Under the pieces are notes generated by a model, which saw only the letters and a list, made by a program, of their open reading frames with translations, was not told the DNA's origin and made no database searches. From Oscillospiraceae bacterium (lineage in GTDB: Bacteria; Bacillota; Clostridia; Oscillospirales; Oscillospiraceae), in assembly GCA_017516925.1 (NCBI GenBank), contig JAFXAQ010000033.1:1-64000 (forward strand): a stretch of 64,000 bases of DNA. The letters are read 5' to 3'. The position numbers and the translations under genes are program-made. Every line of letters begins with the position of its first letter. Positions within the stretch are counted from its first letter, which is position 1. Below are positions 15,780-28,631 of this stretch, in pieces.

Positions 15780-16610
15780 ATGAAAATTCGTGCTGTACTT
15801 ATGGATATGGATGGCACCCTGCTGGGCAACAGTCAGGTGGCGGTGTCGGTCCGGAATATGGAAGCCTTGCAAAAGGCAATTGAAAAGGGTGTTCACGTGA
15901 TACCCTGCACCGGACGTGTGTACGATATGCTGCCGCCTCAGCTGCTGACACAGCCGGGTCTGCGCTATTTTATTACCAGCCATGGCGCCCGGGTCTACGA
16001 CAAAGTGTTGGATGCGGCCATTTATGAGGACGTGATACCGGCGCCCCAGGCGGCACAGCTGATGCAAGTTCTGGAAGGGAAAGGGCTGTATAACGAAATC
16101 GCTGCGGGCGGCACCATCTTCTTTGAAAAGGCGGTGACGGACACGCTGGACATTGCCCAGGTGCCGGAGCACCACATCTGGTATATCCGGGACAATTGCT
16201 ATACCGCCGTTGAAAAGCCCTCGGCGTACTTCCTGGAAAACAATGTTGCCGTGGAGAAAATGAACATTTACGGCATTCCGGAAGCGCTGCAGCAGGAGGT
16301 TTTTGATGCGGTAACTGCCACCGGATTTATCAAGCATACCCGTGGCGCTGCAGCTGCAAATCTGGAATTCTCGCACCATACGCTCAATAAGCTGAACGCT
16401 GTGGATGTGGTTCTTGCAAAGCTGGGGGTTTCCTATGCCGAAACCCTTGCCATCGGTGATAGCAGCAGTGACTTTGAAATTATCAAGGCTTGCGGTGTGG
16501 GAATTGCTATGGGCAATGCGCCGGATAATATTAAGGCGGTTGCGGATGACATCACCGCTGCCAATACAGAGGACGGCTTGGCGCTGGCCTTTGAAAAGTA
16601 TGTCCTGTAA
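15780..16610 (+). CDS. Cof-type HAD-IIB phosphatase
   Basis: 276 residues from ATG 15780 with GAGGA upstream; the longer frame upstream overlaps DUF1667. HAD motifs: DMDGTLLG (I), CTGR (II-like), the IIB cap with HGARVYD, and GDSSSDFEIIKACGVGIAMGNAPDNIK (III/IV). Family enzymes remove phosphate from sugar phosphates and small metabolites. It follows the glycerol-3-phosphate operon by 67 bases and may be co-transcribed, but no substrate can be assigned. Confidence 0.9.
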   Translation: MKIRAVLMDMDGTLLGNSQVAVSVRNMEALQKAIEKGVHVIPCTGRVYDMLPPQLLTQPGLRYFITSHGARVYDKVLDAAIYEDVIPAPQAAQLMQVLEGKGLYNEIAAGGTIFFEKAVTDTLDIAQVPEHHIWYIRDNCYTAVEKPSAYFLENNVAVEKMNIYGIPEALQQEVFDAVTATGFIKHTRGAAAANLEFSHHTLNKLNAVDVVLAKLGVSYAETLAIGDSSSDFEIIKACGVGIAMGNAPDNIKAVADDITAANTEDGLALAFEKYVL

Positions 16611-16626
16611 GGAGACTTGCGAAGCA

Positions 16627-17475
16627 ATGAAGGATTTTTTAGTATGTATTGATTCCGATGGCTGCGCTATGGACACCATGGAAATTAAGCACAAGGAGTG
16701 CTTTTGTCCGGCATACATCCAGTATTTTGGTCTGCAGCCTGTTTCCAAATATGCCCGGGATGCCTGGGATTTTGTAAACCTCTACTCAAACTGCCGGGGA
16801 ATGAACCGCTTTTTGGTGCTGCTGAAGGCATTGGACCTGTTAGCAGAGCGTGCCGAAGTGAAGCAACGGGGCTTTGTGCCCCCTGCGCTGACGGAGCTGC
16901 GCAAGTATGTAGCCCAGGGAAGACCTCTCAACAATGCAGGGCTTACAGAATATCTGCAGGAAAATCCTGCCTCTGAGGAAATCCGTAACGTGCTTGCCTG
17001 GTCATTGAATGTCAATGAACGTGTGGCGGAAATGGTCTACGGAATCCCGCCCTTTCCCTATGTGCGGGAAAACCTGAAAAACTTGGCAGAACGTGCGGAT
17101 ATTGTGATTGTTTCTGCTACCCCCACCCAGGCGCTGGAGCGGGAATGGGGCGAAAACGGCTTGCTCCCACTGGTAATGGCTGTGAAGGGACAGGAGGCTG
17201 GCTCCAAAAAAGAGATTATTGCCTCCTTGAAGGACAGCTATGCCCCGGGACATGTGCTGATGATTGGTGACGCACCCGGCGACCGGGATGCGGCAAAGAC
17301 CAACGGCGCGCTGTTTTATCCCATTTGCCCGGATCAGGAGGACCGGTCCTGGGCAGAATTTGGCAGCTGTATGGAAGCATTCCTGAACGGACAGTATGGC
17401 GGGGCATTGGAGCAGCAGAAGCTTGCCTATTTTGAAACACTGCTGCCCACGGAACCGTCGTGGAAAAGAGGCTGA
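16627..17475 (+). CDS. HAD-superfamily hydrolase
   Basis: 282 residues from ATG 16627, preceded by AAGGAGA at a longer than usual spacing. HAD motifs are modified: CIDSDGCAMDT (I, Asp nucleophile but DSDG not DxDGT), VSATP (II), and GDAPGDRDAA (IV) with a distant Lys in KGQEAGSKKE (III). An insertion of about 130 residues after motif I forms a large helical cap. It lies 16 bases after the Cof phosphatase, so the two hydrolases probably share a transcript and related substrates. Confidence 0.8.
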   Translation: MKDFLVCIDSDGCAMDTMEIKHKECFCPAYIQYFGLQPVSKYARDAWDFVNLYSNCRGMNRFLVLLKALDLLAERAEVKQRGFVPPALTELRKYVAQGRPLNNAGLTEYLQENPASEEIRNVLAWSLNVNERVAEMVYGIPPFPYVRENLKNLAERADIVIVSATPTQALEREWGENGLLPLVMAVKGQEAGSKKEIIASLKDSYAPGHVLMIGDAPGDRDAAKTNGALFYPICPDQEDRSWAEFGSCMEAFLNGQYGGALEQQKLAYFETLLPTEPSWKRG

Positions 17476-17479
17476 CCCT

Positions 17480-18151
17480 ATGACCTACGGTAAAGATATT
17501 GGAAGAAAATTTTACGAGGATGGAACTGTCCGGCATTACCCCGGTAATACGGTGGTTGCGGACATTGTCCCGGGCTGCAGCGCTTACGATGTGATGCTGC
17601 AGCTGCGGCAGCTGCTGATCGAGGAAGGACTTTCCCAATATTTCGTTTTGCTGCCGGAAGACAGCTATCATATGACCCTGATCAGGGGCTTGAACGATCA
17701 GGTGCGGACAGATGCTTATTGGCCTGTCGCCCTTCCCAAGGATGCGCCTATGACCCGGGCGGATGACTATATTTCCGCCGCTATTGCAAGGGCAGGACTG
17801 CCCGGTCCGGTACGGATGCGCTTTGACAGGGTCAATGTCAGCGCCTCCTGCTGCACCGTGCGGCTGGTGCCTGCCGACGAAGCCCAGGCACAGCTTTTAC
17901 AGCAGTTCCGGGACTGTGCTGCGGATGCAATCGGTCTGCGTTTGCCCGGACACGATAGCTACCGCTTTCATATTTCTCTGGGCTATGTACGGGTTGTGCC
18001 GGAAGGGGATGACGCACAAAAGCTGGAGGACCTGAAGGTCAAAATGGATGCGTTGCTTGCCGGGCAACCGGAGTTTACCACAACTGCGCCGTATATGGCG
18101 TATTATGATGATATGCTGGCATTTTCGCCGAAACGGATTCCAAGAGCGTAA
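17480..18151 (+). CDS. 2H-phosphoesterase-like DUF1868 protein
   Basis: 223 residues from ATG 17480. Two HxTx-type motifs (YHMTLIRG near 64-71 and YRFHISLGY near 163-171) are the hallmark of the 2H phosphoesterase/RNA-ligase-like fold; the rest matches the DUF1868 layout, with FYEDGTVRHYPGNTVVADI at the N-terminus. Family members cleave cyclic or 2',5' phosphodiester bonds in RNA-related molecules. It follows the HAD gene by four bases and could act on the same pool of phosphate esters, but no substrate is known. Confidence 0.75.
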   Translation: MTYGKDIGRKFYEDGTVRHYPGNTVVADIVPGCSAYDVMLQLRQLLIEEGLSQYFVLLPEDSYHMTLIRGLNDQVRTDAYWPVALPKDAPMTRADDYISAAIARAGLPGPVRMRFDRVNVSASCCTVRLVPADEAQAQLLQQFRDCAADAIGLRLPGHDSYRFHISLGYVRVVPEGDDAQKLEDLKVKMDALLAGQPEFTTTAPYMAYYDDMLAFSPKRIPRA

Positions 18152-18195
18152 TACTGCGGTTATAGAGTACATATAACTGCCAGGGAGGTGTGGTA

Positions 18196-18870
18196 ATGGA
18201 GTTAAGAGAATTGACTGCAGTGGCAGTTGTCATAAGAATTTGCGCTGCGGTTCTGATAGGCGGCATCATTGGCCTGGAAAGAGGACTGAAAAACCGGGCA
18301 GCGGGACTGCGTACCTATATGCTGGTGTGCACCGGTGCGTGTCTTGTGATGCTGACCAACCAGTATGTCTGTCAGGTGTTTCAAACCGGTGACCCGGTAC
18401 GTATGGGCGCTCAGGTGGTCAGCGGCATAGGCTTTCTCGGCGCCGGAACGATTATCGTAACCCGCCGAAATCAAATCAAGGGCTTGACCACTGCGGCAGG
18501 CTTATGGGCTGCGGCAGGTGTTGGGCTTGCCCTGGGCATAGGCTTTTATGAGGCTGCCGTTTCAGGGGCGCTGGCAGTATTTTTTGTGATGACCATTCTG
18601 CAGAAAATGGACAATAATATGCACCGGAAAGCAAAGACGCTGGAAGTGTACATAGAGCTGACCAACGAATGCCTGCTGGGTGACTTCCTCCGGGAAATGC
18701 GGGCAAGAGAAATTGAAGTCCGGGATATTCAGCGGGAGCAGGAGCCGGAGACAGATACCAAAACCCGGGCATATATTTCCACGATGAAGCTGAGAAAGCG
18801 CCGGAACCATATGGAGGTCATTGATGATATCCGTGCAATCCCCGGTGTTGCCTATCTGGATGAAATATAA
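18196..18870 (+). CDS. MgtC/SapB family membrane protein
   Basis: 224 residues from ATG 18196; the ribosome site is GGGAGGTG. MgtC block: GGIIGLERGLKNRAAGLRTY in helix 1-2, QVVSGIGFLGAGTI, then LTTAAGLWAAAGVGLALG, giving four to five helices, followed by a cytosolic ACT-like domain from about residue 150. The family is tied to Mg2+ limitation and membrane energetics. No Mg riboswitch precedes it. Confidence 0.9.
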   Translation: MELRELTAVAVVIRICAAVLIGGIIGLERGLKNRAAGLRTYMLVCTGACLVMLTNQYVCQVFQTGDPVRMGAQVVSGIGFLGAGTIIVTRRNQIKGLTTAAGLWAAAGVGLALGIGFYEAAVSGALAVFFVMTILQKMDNNMHRKAKTLEVYIELTNECLLGDFLREMRAREIEVRDIQREQEPETDTKTRAYISTMKLRKRRNHMEVIDDIRAIPGVAYLDEI

Positions 18871-18880
18871 GGAGAATATT

Positions 18881-20350
18881 ATGAACTACAGCAGCCCGGA
18901 AAAAATGGGAATATCCTCCAAGCACGTGTTAGCGTTTTATAAGGAATTGGAGCAGTGTTGCCTGTCCACCCATGCGGTTATCCTCTCCAGAGGAAATGAT
19001 GTTTTCTCGGAGTGCTATTATGCTCCCTTCCACAAGGACTTCAAGCACAGAATGTATTCTACCTCCAAGTCCTTCGTGTCGGTGGCAATTGGCTTTTGTG
19101 AGCAGGATGGACTGCTCTGCCTGGATGACCCGCTGATGAAGTTTTTCCCGGAATACCGGGAAGCGCCCTGTCAGCACAGCGCCACAATCCGCCAAATGCT
19201 GCAAATGAAAACAACCCTGCATAACTCCAAGGGCTGGTTTCAGGCGGGAACGGAGGACCGGACACGGTTTTACTTTGAGAAGGCGCCGCAAAAGGACCCG
19301 GGGACCCTGTATGCCTATGACAGCGCAGGCAGCTATATGCTGGGTGTGGTTGTGGAAAAGGTAACCGGAAAGCCATTTTTGCAGTATTTACAGGAAAAGG
19401 TTCTGGATGATATCGGCTTTTCCCGGGACGCTTACTGCCTGCAGTGTCCCGGAGGACATTCCTGGGGCGACTCAGGCATTATGTGCACAGCCCGGGACCT
19501 TTGGCTGTTTGCACGCTTTGTGCTGAATAAGGGTGTCTGGAACGGAAAGCGGTATTTGAATGAGGAATACCTGAAACAAGCGACAAACACCAGTGTTTCT
19601 ACAAACGTCTACGGCTTTCACGATATGCACAATAGCCAGGGGTACGGCTATCAGTTTTGGGGCGCGCCCCGGGGTTGCTTTGCCACCAAGGGGATGGGCA
19701 ATCAGGTTGCCCTCTGTGACCCGGCGCAGGATTTTATTTTTGTAATCAATTCCTGCAACCAGGGCAATACAATTGCCTACGAGCAAATTTACCGGGCGCT
19801 TTACCGCAATATTATTGACAATCTTGGTGAGCCACTGCCCGAGGACCCGGCAGCAAAGGCAGAGCTGGATGCGTATCTGGCAAAGCAAAAGCTTTTCTGC
19901 CTGCAAGGGAACACAGAAAGTCCTTTAGCTGAGAAAATTAACGGACGGATATTTCAGTGCGCTCCCAGCGACACCGGGATCAAATGGTTCCGTTTGGATT
20001 TTGCAGGCAAGGAAGGTAAGTTTACTTACGAGAATGCCCAGGGGCAAAAGTGTATGCCCTTTGGTCTGGGGCACAATGTATTTGCCAAGTTCCCCCAGGA
20101 AGGATATCCGGATATGGTGGGTACTGTTCCTGCTCCCGGCAATTTCTACGATGCCGCCTTCAGCGCAGACTGGCCTGAGGAAAAGCTGTTGCGGCTCCGG
20201 GTGCAAATCATAGATAAATATATGGGAAATCTGGCGATTTTGTTTGGGTTCCGGGATGAAAATGCCGTCACAGTCCGTATGGAAAAGGCGGCGGAGGCAT
20301 TTTTGCAGGAGTACACAGGCTTGATTTCAGCAGAAGCAGCTTACTCATAA
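18881..20350 (+). CDS. Serine hydrolase, class C beta-lactamase family
   Basis: 489 residues from ATG 18881 with GGAG upstream. The N-terminal 330 residues carry SxxK as STSK (near 65-68), the Tyr motif as YDSAG and a later KG pair near FATKGMGNQ; this is the serine beta-lactamase/penicillin-binding fold of esterases and D-peptidases. A C-terminal domain of about 140 residues with beta-rich sequence follows. There is no signal peptide, so it is probably cytosolic, unlike true PBPs. It lies at the edge of the carbohydrate locus, convergent with an AraC gene. Confidence 0.87.
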   Translation: MNYSSPEKMGISSKHVLAFYKELEQCCLSTHAVILSRGNDVFSECYYAPFHKDFKHRMYSTSKSFVSVAIGFCEQDGLLCLDDPLMKFFPEYREAPCQHSATIRQMLQMKTTLHNSKGWFQAGTEDRTRFYFEKAPQKDPGTLYAYDSAGSYMLGVVVEKVTGKPFLQYLQEKVLDDIGFSRDAYCLQCPGGHSWGDSGIMCTARDLWLFARFVLNKGVWNGKRYLNEEYLKQATNTSVSTNVYGFHDMHNSQGYGYQFWGAPRGCFATKGMGNQVALCDPAQDFIFVINSCNQGNTIAYEQIYRALYRNIIDNLGEPLPEDPAAKAELDAYLAKQKLFCLQGNTESPLAEKINGRIFQCAPSDTGIKWFRLDFAGKEGKFTYENAQGQKCMPFGLGHNVFAKFPQEGYPDMVGTVPAPGNFYDAAFSADWPEEKLLRLRVQIIDKYMGNLAILFGFRDENAVTVRMEKAAEAFLQEYTGLISAEAAYS

Positions 20351-20361
20351 TATGTAACGAA

Positions 20362-20426
20362 GGAACACCGTCTTTGGGTGTCCAAAATAAGAAACAGCAC
20401 AAAATCACGTGGATTTTGTGCTGTTT
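20362..20426. repeat. Two-hairpin intergenic repeat, copy 1 (also terminator)
   Basis: First hairpin 20362-20383 (GGAACACC and GGGTGTCC). Second hairpin has a perfect 13-bp stem, 20394-20406 with 20412-20424 (ACAGCACAAAATC and its complement), followed by TTTTTG. A related pair of hairpins lies at 34773-34850. It separates convergent genes and probably ends both transcripts. Confidence 0.75.
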
Positions 20427-20434
20427 TTGTGTAT

Positions 20435-21187
20435 CTATCTTTTATAATAGGTGGGGCTTTTTCCGAAGTGCCGCTTAAACAGTTTGGAGAAGTTGGATAC
20501 GTCCTCATAGCCCACCATATGGGCGCATTCTTTGACGCTGTAGCCCCGGCGCAGATAATTGGTGGCTTCCTCCATGCGAATATTCAGCAGGTATTGCTGC
20601 ATAGAGATACCGGTCTTTTCCTTGAAAAGCCGGCTCAGATACCGCCGGTCCAGATTAAGCTGCCGTGCAATATGCTCTACCCGAATGGGGTGCATATAGG
20701 AGGCGCGGATGTAGTTTTCCACCTGACGGACGTGGGGATTGTGGCGTTCTGGGTTGGAAAATAAAAGGGCATACAGCCGAAACAGCTCTGCTGCCAGCCG
20801 GTATTCTGTCACCGAAGGGTCGTTGGTCACCCGCAGGATTCTCTGAAATACCTCCTCGGGCAGCGGGAAAACCGGGGGCAGTTGGGAAAAACGTGCTGCC
20901 AGAGCGCCGTCAAAGCCAATCCACCCATAATACCAGGGATCTTCGGTGTCTGCCTGATAATAAGCAAGCTCGCCAGGAATGATCAGGAAGGCTTGTCCTT
21001 GGATGACCGGGTATGCGTTGCCGTTTCGATACAGTGTGCCTTTTCCCCGGAACACATAATGAATCAGCACGTGCTTGCGGATTGCCGGCTGCGTTCCGTA
21101 GCCGGGGTCACATTCGTGGGTACCTGCCAGCAAAGGGTTTAAGTCCTGTAAATGCCGGTTTGTCAGAAGTATATTGTTTTCCTGCAT
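20435..21187 (-). CDS. AraC-family transcriptional regulator
   Basis: 250 residues. The N-terminal half is a cupin-type sugar-sensing domain (HYVFRGKGTLYRNGNAY, then GQAFLIIPGELAYYQA). The C-terminal 100 residues are two helix-turn-helix units: VEHIARQLNLDRRYLSRLFKEKTG and VKECAHMVGYEDVSNFSKLFKRHFGKSP. It diverges from the metallophosphoesterase-GH2 pair across 135 bases, so that operon is its likely target. Effector unknown. Confidence 0.92.
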   Translation of the reverse strand: MQENNILLTNRHLQDLNPLLAGTHECDPGYGTQPAIRKHVLIHYVFRGKGTLYRNGNAYPVIQGQAFLIIPGELAYYQADTEDPWYYGWIGFDGALAARFSQLPPVFPLPEEVFQRILRVTNDPSVTEYRLAAELFRLYALLFSNPERHNPHVRQVENYIRASYMHPIRVEHIARQLNLDRRYLSRLFKEKTGISMQQYLLNIRMEEATNYLRRGYSVKECAHMVGYEDVSNFSKLFKRHFGKSPTYYKR

Positions 21188-21213
21188 TGCTTGTTCCTCC
21201 CTTCTATGGTGAC

Positions 21214-21243
21214 ATTATACCATATTTAGGTTACCTTGTACAA
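21214..21243 (-). promoter_or_regulatory. Promoter of the AraC gene
   Basis: Minus strand: TTGTAC (21243-21238), 18-base spacer, TATAAT (21219-21214). It lies in the divergent interval with the 21323 gene; GTACAA occurs again at 21271-21276. Confidence 0.6.
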
Positions 21244-21322
21244 CTTTATTTTATTGTTTTGTTTTCGTACAATAACAGAAAGAGAATTATAGACAAAATC
21301 AAAATATGGAGGAAACAAAACA

Positions 21323-24300
21323 ATGAATAAACGCATCATCTCGGCACTCCTGGTTTTTGCAATGTTGCTTGGAATGGTTCCTATGTACGGTTTTGCGCAG
21401 GAAACCAATGGGATTGACAACAGCAATCTTACACTGAACAGCAGCGGTTATGCTGATTGCCCTGTTTGCAAAAGCAACGTGAAGTGGACGGCAGTCTCCG
21501 GCGAATTGACTGCTACCAAGTGGCTGCAGCCGGACACCCATTATTACCTGTCCGGGGATGTAACCTACACCGGAACAGACTATGGCTTTGGCTATTCAAA
21601 ATCCGGAACCCAGACCACCTGCCTGCACCTGAACGGTCACAATATCACAAGCACTACCGGTAAGGCCGCATCCTTTGGTGGCGGCATTGTGAACATTATG
21701 GGTAACGGCATTGTTTCCGGCAGCGGTACCGCCTATGGCGGCGCCACCATCCATACCTGGGGCAGCGGCACGCTGAACCTGTACGGCGGAACCTTTACCA
21801 AGGGCGCATCCCAATATCCGGTCATTTATCTCAATGCCTATACAGTGAATATGTACAGCGGCGCCACTGTAGACGGCACCGGCACGACACCCGGCAACTA
21901 TGCGCTTGTCCTTGCGGAAAACGACGCAGCCACAATGACAATGTACGGCGGTACTATCCAAAACGGTAACAGCGTGGGTGCCTGCGGCAATGTAAGATTT
22001 TATAAGGGCACCTTCAATATGCAGGGGGGCACCGTGGAAAACGGCACCGGCACCGTAGGCGGAAACCTGTATCTTTACAACACCGGAAAAGCCAATATTT
22101 CCGGAGGTCAAATCAAAAACGGCAGCGTGTATGTGGCAGCTTCTGATTTGCTGACCCTGTCCGGTACGCCGAAGCTTGACAATCTGGTGGTGCCTGCGGA
22201 CATCACGGTTCAGGTGAACACCCTGGCACAAGGTGCGCAAATTACCATTTCTGCAGATTGCGCCGTGTCTACATCGGAAAACTTGCAGGAATTTGTGAAA
22301 GCGGGCTATTTTATTACAAGGCTGGAAGGAAAGGTCGTTATGGCAAAAGACGGTTTTTTGGTAATTGCAGATGCGCCTGCGGAAGAACCGGGGGCTGGTT
22401 TGCCTACCTACATTCCCGGCGCTGTATTGTATGAAACAGACTTTGAAAACGAAACCCTGGGGCAGTTACCCAGCGGCTGGTCTGCCGGATACAGTGAAGG
22501 CAGCGCCGAAAACGGCACGCTGACCAGCTTTGGCTGGGGCATCGGTGGCACCCTGACAGCCCAAGTGGAAACCCTTGGGGACTACGGAAAGGCATTCCAT
22601 TTTGCCTCCGGAAACAATGATGCCTTTGCGGCTATGGGCGAAATTCCCACCACAAACTATCTGTATGAAGCGGAAGTTTATGTGGAGCGTGGCTATGGCT
22701 CTTTCGGTCTGGCCAATAACTACTACGCATCCACCCACAAGGCTACCGGCGCCCTGTTCAGCGCCATCTACCCCAAGGGAGATGCGGCAAAGTACACCTA
22801 TAAGGGTGCAGGTCTTAGCGGCAGTCAGCTCTGGTCCACCTCCTACAGCCCTGATATCGGCGATATTATCAAGCTGCAAATTTTGAGCCTGAACGGTAAA
22901 AACTACATTCTCTACGGCAACGAGCTGGTGGCGCAGTGCGATGCCCGCCTGCAGGGACAAGGTGTGGACCACCCCGGATTCTACACCTGCTACGGCGGTA
23001 TTTATGTGCTGAATGTGAAGGTCACGGAGGTCTTTGCAGCAGATGTCCGGGTGGATGCGGCTCGTGTAGATGTTACCGACGGTACCGCAATGGAACTGGA
23101 AATTGCCTTTGACAAAGCCCAGGGACTTTATGCCAAATATGCGGCAGCTGACAGCAGCAAGCTGAGCTTTGGTGCAGTTGTTTTGAAAAATGGTGACGAA
23201 AACGCAGAACTGACAAAAGAAACCCAGGGCGCTACGGTTCTCTCTTTCACGGAAAAAACCGAGGATACTAAGAAAATTCTCTGTACAGCGGTGCTGCCGG
23301 TAGTGCAGGCGGACTATGAAAGCGCTTATTGCGTACGTCCCTTCGTGGAAGCAGATGGTATTTGCTTCTATGGGGATATGGGCACATATGTGCCGGCGCA
23401 GCTGGCAAAGGGCGCATATCTCAGCGCCACAAGCGAAACAGAAAAGGCGCAGCTTGCAGCAGCCTTTGCCGGCTGTGAGCATTTCACGGCAGCCGGAAGC
23501 AAGGAAGTAGCCTTTACCCTGTTCTCCGATTTTCACTACGTTGCGGGGATGTACCCGGCAACTATTTCCGACCTGAAAACGATTCTCAGACGCGCAGAGG
23601 ATGCCAATGCCTCCTTCGTTCTGTCCGCCGGTGACTTTACCAACGATATGGCAGGCTCTCCGGAGCTGTACAATACCTACCGCAACTATGTGACCGCAGC
23701 AGGCAAGGTGCTGCCTGCCTACAATGTCTACGGCAACCACGAGCTGGAGTTTGGCAACTCTATGGAAACGGTCACCTGGACGCTGACCAATGACCAGTAC
23801 ACCGACCATACGGTGGTCTGGGGCACCGAGGATGGCAGCTTTGACGATTATATTGGCTACTATTACTTTGAAAGTGACGGCTTCCGGGTGATTGCATTGG
23901 ACTCCGAGCACTCCTATAATCCCACCACCGGACAGTGGGAGCATAATCGCCCGGGTAGCAGTGGCGCACCCTCAGGCAACCTTTACAGTGGCTCTCTGGG
24001 ACCGGTGCAGTTGTCTTGGCTGGAAAAGGTGCTGATGGATGCGGCAAGCAAGGACATTCCCTGTATTGTGGTTGCCCACGATGGCTTTACCGGCATGAAC
24101 TGGGGAAATACTTCCCCGGATTCTGAGGCGGTACGGGCGCTCTACAAAAAGGCAAATACCGCCAATCCCGGCACAGTGCTGATGTCCATCAACGGTCATA
24201 TCCATACCGACCATCAGGGCTGGAATGACGGCGTGTTCTATTTGGATACCAATACCGTGCGCAACAATTGGTGGCAGGAAACTGCGGTGGAGCATTACAC

Positions 24301-25564
24301 CGACGAACACACCTTTATGTTCGAGGAATATGATACCGAGGGCAACCTGATTGCCACCTACCCCAAAAAGTACAGCGAGCTGACAATGGGCAAAAAGACA
24401 TGGTTCTCGGAAGAACCCATCAGCTGTACAGTTACCCTGAGCGAATCCGGTGTGGTATCCATTGATGGTGTCAAGTCCCAGTGGGCATACGATGTTGTTC
24501 CCACAGCTGCCTCCACAGTTTCCGGTGTGGAGTGCGAGATTACCTCGGGTCTATTCTGGGATTGCGCCCGGGATGGACATCTGGAAAAGCGGATGACCAC
24601 AGAAACAGAATACTATACTGCCTGCGCAAATGCCCAGTGTACATACGAATCGGCACCCAAAGCCCACAACGGCATACTGCTGCAGCTATCAGACGGCACA
24701 GTGCTTTTCCCGGCGGATACGGCTTCTGCTGTGGCAGCCCACCTGGAAAATCCGGATAGCTATTTAAAACTCTACGCAGACGGTTTGGTGTTTGCCCTGA
24801 CAGAGAAGCAGACAGTCTGTATGGACTTAAACGGCAAGCAGGCGACCATCACCGGCAATGGTACACTCAAAGGCTTTGACAGCGCCAATGATGCGTATAC
24901 AATCAGCGCAGGCGCTGCCACTGTTGCCGACACGGTCACGGTTCAAAAGGATGTGACCGTGGCAGGGAAGCGCTATATTGCCATCACTGAAGCTGGCAGC
25001 ACTTCTTTCCACCGGCTGGAAATGGAAATTTGCGATGTTTCTCTGAGAACCTCCGCCTGCGGCATCTACTATCAGGCAAAGTTCAGCTGTGACAGTGTCC
25101 TTGCAAAGAAGGTCAGTGCCTACGGCGTTGCCCTCAGCGTATACAATATGCCCGGCGAGAACTTCCGGACGGAAATGGGCGATAATAACGTTTATACCGT
25201 CTTGACACCGGATGCAGACTTTGGTAACGGAACTGTTGCTACCTCCGGCGCAGTGTTCAACATTATGAAGACAACCACTGCAAAAACCAATGCAAAACGG
25301 GGCGGTATGCCCATCTATGCCAACGGTTATATGGTGGTGGACGGACAGGTTTTGGTCGCTGACAGGGGAAATATGAACAGAAAGGTCACCACAGAAGGCT
25401 TTACCGGTGTGGCAATGAGCCTGCTGGACGTACTCAAAGCTGTTGATAACAACTGGGCTTACTATACACAGAACGGGCAGGCAGAGGACGTAAAAGCGTT
25501 CTATGAAACCTGGGCGGACTACGGGATGAATGCCTGGGCTGACCAATTTGAGAATATTGGCTGA
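21323..25564 (+). CDS. Large secreted calcineurin-like metallophosphoesterase
   Basis: 1,413 residues. Sec signal peptide at 1-25 with cut after FAQ. Residues about 60-300 are Gly/Thr-rich beta-helix-like repeats; a LamG-like carbohydrate-binding region is about 375-560. The metallophosphatase core spans about 733-970 with DFH (733), GDFTND, GNHE (near 805), AHDGFTG and NGHIH (near 957), a complete dimetal site. A further beta-rich tail follows. It is likely an extracellular nucleotidase or phosphodiesterase. It lies 15 bases upstream of a GH2 beta-galactosidase-type gene, suggesting joint action on phosphorylated surface glycans. There is no LPxTG or SLH anchor. Confidence 0.85.
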   Translation: MNKRIISALLVFAMLLGMVPMYGFAQETNGIDNSNLTLNSSGYADCPVCKSNVKWTAVSGELTATKWLQPDTHYYLSGDVTYTGTDYGFGYSKSGTQTTCLHLNGHNITSTTGKAASFGGGIVNIMGNGIVSGSGTAYGGATIHTWGSGTLNLYGGTFTKGASQYPVIYLNAYTVNMYSGATVDGTGTTPGNYALVLAENDAATMTMYGGTIQNGNSVGACGNVRFYKGTFNMQGGTVENGTGTVGGNLYLYNTGKANISGGQIKNGSVYVAASDLLTLSGTPKLDNLVVPADITVQVNTLAQGAQITISADCAVSTSENLQEFVKAGYFITRLEGKVVMAKDGFLVIADAPAEEPGAGLPTYIPGAVLYETDFENETLGQLPSGWSAGYSEGSAENGTLTSFGWGIGGTLTAQVETLGDYGKAFHFASGNNDAFAAMGEIPTTNYLYEAEVYVERGYGSFGLANNYYASTHKATGALFSAIYPKGDAAKYTYKGAGLSGSQLWSTSYSPDIGDIIKLQILSLNGKNYILYGNELVAQCDARLQGQGVDHPGFYTCYGGIYVLNVKVTEVFAADVRVDAARVDVTDGTAMELEIAFDKAQGLYAKYAAADSSKLSFGAVVLKNGDENAELTKETQGATVLSFTEKTEDTKKILCTAVLPVVQADYESAYCVRPFVEADGICFYGDMGTYVPAQLAKGAYLSATSETEKAQLAAAFAGCEHFTAAGSKEVAFTLFSDFHYVAGMYPATISDLKTILRRAEDANASFVLSAGDFTNDMAGSPELYNTYRNYVTAAGKVLPAYNVYGNHELEFGNSMETVTWTLTNDQYTDHTVVWGTEDGSFDDYIGYYYFESDGFRVIALDSEHSYNPTTGQWEHNRPGSSGAPSGNLYSGSLGPVQLSWLEKVLMDAASKDIPCIVVAHDGFTGMNWGNTSPDSEAVRALYKKANTANPGTVLMSINGHIHTDHQGWNDGVFYLDTNTVRNNWWQETAVEHYTDEHTFMFEEYDTEGNLIATYPKKYSELTMGKKTWFSEEPISCTVTLSESGVVSIDGVKSQWAYDVVPTAASTVSGVECEITSGLFWDCARDGHLEKRMTTETEYYTACANAQCTYESAPKAHNGILLQLSDGTVLFPADTASAVAAHLENPDSYLKLYADGLVFALTEKQTVCMDLNGKQATITGNGTLKGFDSANDAYTISAGAATVADTVTVQKDVTVAGKRYIAITEAGSTSFHRLEMEICDVSLRTSACGIYYQAKFSCDSVLAKKVSAYGVALSVYNMPGENFRTEMGDNNVYTVLTPDADFGNGTVATSGAVFNIMKTTTAKTNAKRGGMPIYANGYMVVDGQVLVADRGNMNRKVTTEGFTGVAMSLLDVLKAVDNNWAYYTQNGQAEDVKAFYETWADYGMNAWADQFENIG

Positions 25565-25573
25565 AAGCATTGA

Positions 25574-28552
<2,979 letters not shown>

Positions 28553-28558
28553 TAATTT

Positions 28559-28597
28559 GCAAAAGACATCCCGGAAAAATTCCGGGATGTCTTTTGC
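28559..28597. terminator. Hairpin after the GH2 gene
   Basis: 18-bp perfect stem (28559-28576 with 28580-28597), three-base loop, A-rich on one side and T-rich on the other but no downstream T-run. It probably ends the 25580 gene. Confidence 0.6.
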
Positions 28598-28602
28598 GCT
28601 TC

Positions 28603-28631
28603 TTGACACAGACTACGCAATTTGGCATAAT
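28603..28631 (+). promoter_or_regulatory. Promoter of the second AraC gene
   Basis: TTGACA (28603-28608), 17-base spacer, CATAAT (28626-28631), directly downstream of the hairpin. Its position supports the ATG at 28732 as the start. Confidence 0.78.

Noticed and set aside
22466..23944. Long minus-strand frame (492 codons) inside the metallophosphoesterase gene
   Set aside because: Shadow of a strong coding region with intact phosphatase motifs; codon pattern alone opens it.
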